Program-made: the position numbers and the translations under genes
Part shown: in pieces, positions 1-5,905 of the stretch
How the letters are laid out: the number at the start of each line of letters is the position of its first letter
Position numbering within the stretch: position 1 is the first letter of the stretch
Origin: JAAAPF01 sp964481035
Lineage (GTDB): Bacteria; Pseudomonadota; Alphaproteobacteria; Geminicoccales; Geminicoccaceae
NCBI GenBank assembly: GCA_964481035.1
Contig: CAYZSE010000055.1
Coordinates: 1 to 19,575, forward strand
Reading direction: 5' to 3'
Length of the DNA: 19,575 bases
Notes under the pieces: generated by a model
Databases searched by the model: none
What the model was told of the DNA's origin: nothing
What the model saw: only the letters and a program-made list of their open reading frames with translations

Positions 1-473
1 TGCTGGCGCGCCAGCTCGCGGCGCTCGTCGAGGAACGGCTCCGCCTGAAGGCGACCACCGCCACCGGACGCGGCCGGTGCGAGGAGGTCGATCGGGCCCG
101 CCGCCGGTGCCAACGCCGCGAGCGGCGCCGCCGGGGTCAAGAGGTCGGCGACCAGCCGCTCGGCGCGCGCCTCGGGGGTCTCTGCCGTCTCGTCGCCGAT
201 GGCATGCCGCGGCCCGTCCACGCGCGTCGGCGCCGGCGCCCACGGGGCCGGCGCGGTGACGTCGACCGGCAGTCCCGCCTCGACCGCCGGCGCGCGCGAA
301 GCCGCCGCCGGCTGGAGCCCGGCCAGCGTCGCCGCCTCGTCGGCCGGCAGGAACCCGGCGCCGAGGCCCGCGGCCTTGAGGGCGAGCACGACGACGAGGG
401 CGGCGAGCGTCAAGGGCAGCGGCGAGGTGCCGCGGCGGATCGCGCCGATGGGCGGCAGCTCCAGCGCACGCAC
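1..473 (-). CDS. MotE-like flagellar protein, N-terminal part (runs off window)
   Basis: The reading frame begins with a GTG (complement of 471-473) three bases after the stop of the DUF6468 gene and stays open to the window edge, giving 157 residues. What can be seen is a short basic N-terminus, one hydrophobic segment at about residues 19-38, a long Ala/Pro-rich linker, and the start of a charged helix (LDERRELARQ, about 148-157). This layout fits the small MgtE_N/MotE-like proteins encoded next to fliM in alphaproteobacterial flagellar clusters, where MotE acts as a periplasmic chaperone for the stator protein MotC. The diagnostic C-terminal domain lies outside the window, so the family call rests on architecture and position. 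The coding frame itself is well supported by operon spacing and high-GC codon use. Confidence 0.6.
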   Translation of the reverse strand, partial: MRALELPPIGAIRRGTSPLPLTLAALVVVLALKAAGLGAGFLPADEAATLAGLQPAAASRAPAVEAGLPVDVTAPAPWAPAPTRVDGPRHAIGDETAETPEARAERLVADLLTPAAPLAALAPAAGPIDLLAPAASGGGGRLQAEPFLDERRELARQ

Positions 474-476
474 TGC

Positions 477-857
477 TCAGCTCCCGATCGCGTGGTGCAA
501 CGCGTCGGCCAGGGTCTCCGCGGACCGCGGCTTTGCGCCTCTGGTGCCGGCGCCCGGCGCAGCCTTGCCGCCGACGCCGGCCGCCGCCCGTGCCGTGCGC
601 AAGAGGTCCTCGGGCGTGCGCTGACGCACGGCGCGGGGTGCCTCGCTCGCGGCCGGCGGCCGCTGTGCCTCGACGTTGCGCATGCGGCGGATCGCCGCCT
701 CGGCCCGTTCGACGGTGAGGTCGAGAGCGGTCACGAATGCCTGGAGGCGATCGCGTTCGGCGCGAAAGGCGCGCAGCCGCCGCTGCACGAGGGCGAGATG
801 CGCGATGGTCGTGACGAGCAGGACGCAGATCACGACGTCGAAGAGACGGTCAATCAT
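477..857 (-). CDS. DUF6468 family membrane-anchored protein of the flagellar cluster
   Basis: This 126-residue protein starts with an ATG that overlaps the end of fliM by 8 nt, so it is translationally coupled. Residues 8-25 form one transmembrane helix. Residues about 26-62 are a charged, probably coiled-coil helix, followed by an Ala/Pro-rich linker and a short C-terminal helical motif (TPEDLLRTAR at 81-90; ETLADALHHAIG near the end). Small proteins of this shape downstream of fliM in Alphaproteobacteria are grouped as DUF6468. Their function is not established; position suggests a role at the basal body or stator. The family assignment comes from shape and neighbourhood and was not confirmed by a search. 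Confidence 0.75.
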   Translation of the reverse strand: MIDRLFDVVICVLLVTTIAHLALVQRRLRAFRAERDRLQAFVTALDLTVERAEAAIRRMRNVEAQRPPAASEAPRAVRQRTPEDLLRTARAAAGVGGKAAPGAGTRGAKPRSAETLADALHHAIGS

Positions 858-2141
858 GCTCGGCGTTTTCCTCGCTGCGGCGGCGATCGATCCGGACGGC
901 GAGGTTGTCGCCGGCGCGGCCGATGAAGCCCTTGAACATCGGAACGTGGCCGCTGCGGAGCAGGACCTCGCTCTCGGCGGTGGCGTTGAGGTCGAGCACG
1001 GTGCCGACGCGGAAGCTCAGCGCGCGACTGAGGCTGATGACCTGCTCGTCGAGCACCGCCTCGAGATCGACGTCGGTGGTCAGGATCTCGCGCGCGAGAT
1101 GGCCTTCCCAGATCGAATCCCGACCGAAGCGCTCGCCCATGAAGCCCTGCAGCAGGAGATCGCGCACGGGCTCGAGGGTGGCGTAGGGCAGCAGCACCGC
1201 GATGCAGCCGCCGCGCTCCTCCATGTCGACGCGGAGCTTGAACACCACCGCCGCGTTGCCGGGCCGGGCGATCGCCGCGAACCTCGGATTGGTCTCGAGC
1301 CGCTCGAACTCGAAGACGACGGGTGAGATCGGCGCGAAGGCCAGCCCGAAGTCGTGCAGCAACAGGCTGACCAGCCGGGTGACGAGGTTCTGCTCGATGG
1401 TCGTGTAGGGCCGGCCCTCGACGCGCATCGCCGCGGTACCGCGCCGTCCGCCCAAGAGCACGTCGACGATCGAGTAGATCATCGCGCTGTCGACCGTGAT
1501 GAGGCCGTAATTGTCCCACCGATCCGCCCGAAAGACGCTGATCATCGCCGGCAGGGGAACCGTATCGAGATAGTCGCCGAAGCGCAGCGACGTCATGTTC
1601 TCGATGCTGACGTCGACGTTCTCGGAGGTAAAGTTGCGCAGGCTGGTGGTGACGAGGCGGACGAGACGGTCGAAGACGATCTCGAGCATCGGCAGCCGCT
1701 CATAAGCGACCTGGTTGTTGTTGGCGAGGGCGAGGATCCCGGATTGGGCCGCCGCGGAAGGGCGATCATCGACGCCGAGCAGGCTGTCGATCTCGTCCTG
1801 GTTGAGGACGCGGTCGATCGGCTGCGGTGGCGGCGATTCGGCGGCNNNNNNNNNNNNNNNNNNNNNNNNNNNNNNNNNNNNNNNNNNNNNNNNNNNNNNN
1901 NNNNNNNNNNNNNNNNNNNNNNNNNNNNNNNNNNNNNNNNNNNNNTCTCGTCCTGGTTGAGGACGCGGTCGATCGGCTGCGGTGGCGGCGATTCGGCGGC
2001 GTCCGCGGCGCCCGCCGGTGGGCGGGCGCCGGCGGGGGCTTCGTCGCGGTGGTGGACCTCCTGGTCGTCGCCCGCGAGCGTCGCCCACTCGGCGGCCAGC
2101 GCAGCCTGGTCGACGCCGTTGCCTTCGGGGGCGCTGCTCAT
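850..2141 (-). CDS. fliM: Flagellar motor switch protein FliM (interrupted by an assembly gap)
   Basis: FliM is the C-ring component that binds CheY-P and sets motor direction. The ATG at 2141 follows a GGGAGAGG-type ribosome site and lies 11 nt after the fliL stop. The gap at 1846-1945 shifts the apparent frame. Removing the 100 N plus one 55-bp repeat copy (155 nt) joins the N-terminal frame (start 2141) to the long C-terminal frame (stop at 850-852), giving about 378 residues. The CheY-binding motif LNQDEIDSLLG then falls at residues 61-71, followed by the FliM middle domain (from about SGILALANNNQVAYERLP) and the C-terminal surface-presentation (SpoA) domain ending near FKGFIGRAGDNLAVRI. 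The motif sits about 60 residues in, behind an extra N-terminal segment (AALAAEWATLAGDD). The gene is treated as intact; the break is an assembly artefact. Confidence 0.93.
1791..1845. repeat. 55-bp direct repeat, copy 1 (contig end)
   Basis: These 55 bases, immediately left of the N-run, are identical to 1946-2000 immediately right of it. Both encode the same FliM segment (AAESPPPQPIDRVLNQDE). This is the signature of two contigs overlapping by one assembler k-mer and then scaffolded with padding, and is not a biological duplication. Confidence 0.95.
1846..1945. other. Assembly gap of exactly 100 N inside fliM
   Basis: A run of exactly 100 undetermined bases. The round number is the usual placeholder for a gap of unknown size. 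With the identical 55-bp flanks, the real distance between the contigs is most likely minus 55, meaning no missing sequence. Confidence 0.97.
1946..2000. repeat. 55-bp direct repeat, copy 2 (contig start)
   Basis: Identical to 1791-1845. When this copy and the 100 N are collapsed, fliM reads through in one frame, which supports treating it as a redundant contig end. Confidence 0.95.
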
Positions 2142-2152
2142 CGGCCCTCTCC

Positions 2153-2701
2153 CTATTGAACCAGCATTTCCTTGAAGAGCACGTCGCGGACGCGCCCGGG
2201 CTCGATCGCCTGGTGGATGCGGGCGTGCAGATCCTCCTTGAGCCGGAACATCGAGCCCGGCCCCTGCAGCTCCCCGGGTGTCAGGGTGCGCAGGTAGAGC
2301 TGGAAGCTGTCGACGATCCGCGGCGCCAGGCTGGTGATCCGCTCGGCCGTGCGCTCGTCGTCGACCTCGACGGCGAGGCTCAGCTTCAAAAAGCGCGGCC
2401 GTCCGTCGCTGACGACGAGGTTCACCAGCATCTGCGGCAGGTCGACGAAGACCGGTGGGCCCGGCGGAGCTCCTGCGTGGTCGCCGGTCGCGGAAGCGCC
2501 GGCGGCGTCTTCGCCGTGGCCGGTATCGTCGGCGGCGCCGTCATGCGCCGCGACCTCGTCGCCGTCGCCACCGAACAGGCCGAGGGCGAGGCCGGCGCCG
2601 ACGCCGCCGCCGATCAGCACCAACAGGCCGACCGCGGCGACGATCACCAGCTTGAGCCTGCTCTTGGGCTTGGCCGCCTGGCCTTCGACTTCCTCGGACA
2701 T
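2153..2701 (-). CDS. fliL: Flagellar basal body-associated protein FliL
   Basis: FliL is a single-pass inner-membrane protein that surrounds the stator and supports motor torque. The 182-residue product starts at the ATG at 2701 (MSEEVEGQ), preceded by GAGGTG; the frame is open another 57 codons upstream, but that stretch is Arg/Pro/Ser-rich and not FliL-like. Residues 1-15 are cytoplasmic and charged, 16-38 form the transmembrane helix, 39-75 are a Gly/Ala/Asp-rich linker, and the rest is the periplasmic FliL domain (VFVDLPQMLVNLV, then PRFLKLSLAVEV). The C-terminus (RDVLFKEMLVQ) matches the family ending. fliM starts 11 nt downstream, so the two are co-transcribed. Confidence 0.93.
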   Translation of the reverse strand: MSEEVEGQAAKPKSRLKLVIVAAVGLLVLIGGGVGAGLALGLFGGDGDEVAAHDGAADDTGHGEDAAGASATGDHAGAPPGPPVFVDLPQMLVNLVVSDGRPRFLKLSLAVEVDDERTAERITSLAPRIVDSFQLYLRTLTPGELQGPGSMFRLKEDLHARIHQAIEPGRVRDVLFKEMLVQ

Positions 2702-2739
2702 CTGCGCACCTCGACTGCGGGTCGGCTCGATAGGAGGTG

Positions 2740-2757
2740 ACGATGCGCGAACATCGT
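2740..2757. promoter_or_regulatory. Inverted repeat with CtrA-like half-site in the fliL-flgF control region
   Basis: ACGATG and CATCGT form a perfect 6-bp inverted repeat with a 6-nt spacer. The right arm runs into TTAACGAT on the minus strand (2753-2760), which differs by one base from the CtrA half-site TTAACCAT. It lies about 50 nt upstream of the fliL start in otherwise very GC-rich DNA. CtrA controls flagellar genes in many Alphaproteobacteria, but one short near-match is weak evidence. Confidence 0.25.
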
Positions 2758-2866
2758 TAACGCAACCTTGCCGATGGTGCCGATGCTGCCGGCGCTGGGC
2801 AGGGCTTGCCGCCGGGATCCCCTGGCGGGCGCTCGGGGGCGGCTGCCAAGCGCGCCGACGCTGGCT

Positions 2867-2881
2867 TGGCACGGCGCTTGC
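2867..2881 (+). promoter_or_regulatory. Sigma-54 (RpoN) promoter of the flgFGAH operon
   Basis: The sequence TGGCACGGCGCTTGC matches the sigma-54 consensus TGGCACG-N4-TTGC at every fixed position, with the invariant GG and GC at -24 and -12. Transcription would start near 2892-2893, leaving a leader of about 25 nt before flgF. This also means the strong GAGGAGG at 2884-2890 lies at or upstream of the transcription start and cannot serve as a ribosome site; flgF probably uses GGAG at 2904-2907. Sigma-54 control of middle and late flagellar genes is well known in Alphaproteobacteria. Confidence 0.85.
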
Positions 2882-2916
2882 CGAGGAGGCGACGACAGCA
2901 TGCGGAGCACGGCTTC

Positions 2917-3639
2917 ATGGAGAACATCGGCTACGTCGCCCTCTCGCGCCAGCTCGCGCTGCAGGAGAACCTCGGGGTCTTGGCAAACAACCTCGCCAAC
3001 GCCGAAACGACGGGCTTCCTCGGCGACGAGCTGACCTTCGAGCAGGTGCTCGTCCGGGCCGAGCGCGGCCGCGACACGGCCTTCGTGCAGAGCCTCACGC
3101 CCAAGCCGGACCTCGCCGAGGGCGAGCTGCGGATGACCCACAGCCCGCTCGACTTCGCCATCGGCCGCTCGGGGATGTTCGCGGTTCAGACCCCCGAGGG
3201 CGTCCGCTACACGCGCGCCGGCCATTTCCGCCTCGATCCGGCCAACCAGCTGGTCACCTTCGACGGCCATCCGGTCCTCGACGTCGACGACCAGCCGATC
3301 GCCCTGCCCGACAACGTCGAGAAGCTGCAGGTCGGCAAGGACGGCACCTTGTCGATCGACGGCGAGGTGCTGGCGCAGTTCCGCCGCGCCAGCTTCGCCG
3401 AGCCCGAGCGCTTCGAGCGCGAGGGGGCCATGCTGTTCGCCACCGAGGAGGCGCCCGGCGTCGCCGAGGACGCCGAGGTCTACCAGGGCGCGCTCGAGTC
3501 CTCGAACGTCCAGCCGATCATCGCCATGGCCGAGCTCATGGAAACCACCCGCGCCTTCCAGGCGACCCAAAAGCTCATCGAGACCCAGCACGAACTCACC
3601 CGCCGGGCGGTCGAGAGCCTTCTCGACACCCGGGGCTAG
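2917..3639 (+). CDS. flgF: Flagellar basal-body rod protein FlgF
   Basis: FlgF is a proximal rod subunit of the flagellar basal body, exported by the flagellar type III apparatus. The 240-residue product begins at MENIGYVALSRQ. The frame is open upstream to 2806, but that part is Arg-rich and lies mostly before the predicted sigma-54 transcription start. The N-terminal rod motif (LGVLANNLANAETTGF, about residues 19-34), the central FlgF/G D1 region (FAIGRSGMFAVQTPEGVRYTRAGHF) and the C-terminal rod helix (YQGALESSNVQPIIAMAELM, then TRAFQATQKLI) are all present. No signal peptide is expected or seen. flgG follows after 11 nt. Confidence 0.95.
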   Translation: MENIGYVALSRQLALQENLGVLANNLANAETTGFLGDELTFEQVLVRAERGRDTAFVQSLTPKPDLAEGELRMTHSPLDFAIGRSGMFAVQTPEGVRYTRAGHFRLDPANQLVTFDGHPVLDVDDQPIALPDNVEKLQVGKDGTLSIDGEVLAQFRRASFAEPERFEREGAMLFATEEAPGVAEDAEVYQGALESSNVQPIIAMAELMETTRAFQATQKLIETQHELTRRAVESLLDTRG

Positions 3640-3650
3640 GAGGCCCAACC

Positions 3651-4436
<786 letters not shown>

Positions 4437-4439
4437 GCC

Positions 4440-5156
4440 ATGAGGCCCGGCCTCGTCCCGATCATCATCGCGCTCCTCGTCGCCGCCCCGGCGCGAGCCG
4501 ACGTCGGCCTCGCGCCGGGGCAACCGTTCGACCAGCAGGCGGCCACGGCGCTGCTCGAGGCACCGCTGGCGCGCGCGGCCGGGGCCCAAGGCTTACGCAT
4601 CACCGTGGCTCAGCCGTCACTGCCGTTGCACAACCCCTATCCGCAAGCGGCGACACTCCAGGTCTCGGGCGTCCGCGTCACCGCCGGCGACCGCTTCGTC
4701 GCGGCGGTCGAGATCCATGTCGGCGACCGGCCGCCCTTGAGCCTGACCTTGAGCGGCTCATTCCAGCGGCTGCTCGGGGTGCCGGTGCCGGCGGCGACGA
4801 TCGCCGCCGGCACCCTCCTCGGCCCGGCGCACTTCGAGACGCTGTGGCTGGCCCAGAACCGCATCCGCGGCGATTGGCTCGCCAGGGTGGCCGAAGTCGA
4901 GGGCCGCGAAGCGTACCGCGCGCTGGTCGCCGGCCAACCGGTGGCGGGCGACGCCATCGGCCCGCCGCGCCTGGTCCGCCGGGGCGAGCCCGTCACCGTC
5001 GTCTTCGCCGAGGGCGGACTTCGGCTCGAGACGACGGCCACCGCCCGCAGCGGCGGCGGTCGCGGTGATGTCGTCGAGGTCGAGAACTCGGTCTCCGGCG
5101 CGGTCGTCACAGGTCGGGTCATCGGTCCCGCCCGTATCGCAGTGGAGGTGCCCTGA
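4440..5156 (+). CDS. flgA: Flagellar P-ring assembly chaperone FlgA
   Basis: FlgA is a periplasmic chaperone that assists P-ring (FlgI) polymerisation around the rod. The 238-residue protein carries a Sec signal peptide (MRPGLVPIIIALLVAAPARA) with probable cleavage after residue 20. The N-terminal half is a variable beta-rich region. A SAF-type domain starts near residue 112 (VPVPAATIAAGTLLGP), and the C-terminal beta domain contains GDVVEVENSVSGAVVTGRV, the conserved FlgA ending. It sits between flgG (3-nt gap) and flgH (TGATG overlap), which strengthens the call despite weak conservation of the N-terminal half. Confidence 0.9.
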   Translation: MRPGLVPIIIALLVAAPARADVGLAPGQPFDQQAATALLEAPLARAAGAQGLRITVAQPSLPLHNPYPQAATLQVSGVRVTAGDRFVAAVEIHVGDRPPLSLTLSGSFQRLLGVPVPAATIAAGTLLGPAHFETLWLAQNRIRGDWLARVAEVEGREAYRALVAGQPVAGDAIGPPRLVRRGEPVTVVFAEGGLRLETTATARSGGGRGDVVEVENSVSGAVVTGRVIGPARIAVEVP

Positions 5157-5905
5157 TGGCACGCCTCGCGGCCCTCACCGCCGCTCTCGTCGTCGCGGCT
5201 TCGACCTCCGGGTGCATGGTTCCCGACCGCCTCCGCGACGTCGGCCGTGCGCCGGAGCTGAGCCCGATCGCCGACCCGACGGCGATCGAGAACTACCGAC
5301 CCGTGACGATGCCGATGCCGGCACCGGAGCCGGTCGGGCCGACGACGGCCAACTCGCTCTGGCGCACGGGCGCGCGCGGCTTCTTCAAGGACCAGCGCGC
5401 CCGTCAGGTGGGCGACATCCTCACCGTCAACGTCACCATCAAGGACGAGGCGAGGGTCAGGAACGAGACCTCCCGCTCGCGCAACAACGATGAGAGCCTC
5501 GGTATCGGCGGGCTGTTCGGCCTCGACCACGTGGCCGACATGGCCTTCCCCGAGAGCTACGACGCGACCCGCTCGGTCGACCTCCAGAGCGAGACCTCGA
5601 ACAACGGCCAGGGCCAGGTCCGCCGCCAGGAGGACATCTCCCTCGACGTCGCCGCGGTGATCGTCCAGGTGCTGCCGAACGGCAACATGGTGATCCGCGG
5701 GCGCCAGGAGGTGCGGGTCAACTTCGAGGTCCGCGAGCTCATCATGGGCGGCATCGTCCGCCCCGAGGACATCACGCCGACCAACACGATCCCGCACGAC
5801 AAGATCGCCGAGCTGAGGGTCGCCTATGGCGGCCGCGGGCAGATCACCGACGTCCAGCAGCCGCGCTACGGCACCCAGGTGCTCGACATCCTCCTACCGT
5901 TCTGA
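5156..5905 (+). CDS. flgH: Flagellar L-ring lipoprotein FlgH
   Basis: FlgH forms the outer-membrane L-ring bushing. The 249-residue precursor has a lipoprotein signal ending in the lipobox STSGC, with the lipidated cysteine at residue 20. The family core is clear: SLWRTGARGFFKDQRARQVG (about 67-86), DILTVNV, an Asn/Ser/Gly-rich stretch, SEVTSNNGQGQVRRQEDIS-like sequence, and the C-terminal GNMVIRGRQEVRVNFEVREL followed by GRGQITDVQQPRYGTQVLD. Its start overlaps the flgA stop (TGATG). The end overlaps the convergent ATPase gene by 12 nt. No flgI or flgJ follows, so the block ends here. Confidence 0.95.
   Translation: MARLAALTAALVVAASTSGCMVPDRLRDVGRAPELSPIADPTAIENYRPVTMPMPAPEPVGPTTANSLWRTGARGFFKDQRARQVGDILTVNVTIKDEARVRNETSRSRNNDESLGIGGLFGLDHVADMAFPESYDATRSVDLQSETSNNGQGQVRRQEDISLDVAAVIVQVLPNGNMVIRGRQEVRVNFEVRELIMGGIVRPEDITPTNTIPHDKIAELRVAYGGRGQITDVQQPRYGTQVLDILLPF

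Noticed and set aside
1791..2000. 55-bp direct repeat as a biological duplication or attachment site
   Set aside because: The copies abut an N-run of exactly 100 and collapse to one intact fliM, which points to an assembly artefact.
2731..2760. AGGAGGTG followed by a five-codon frame (MREHR, stop) on the plus strand
   Set aside because: A good ribosome site, but the mini-frame lies upstream of the predicted flgF transcription start and inside the divergent control region; probably chance.
2334..3650. Upstream extension of the flgG frame
   Set aside because: It covers fliL (antisense) and flgF (another frame); FlgG proteins start at MRALNVAATGM, which has its own ribosome site.
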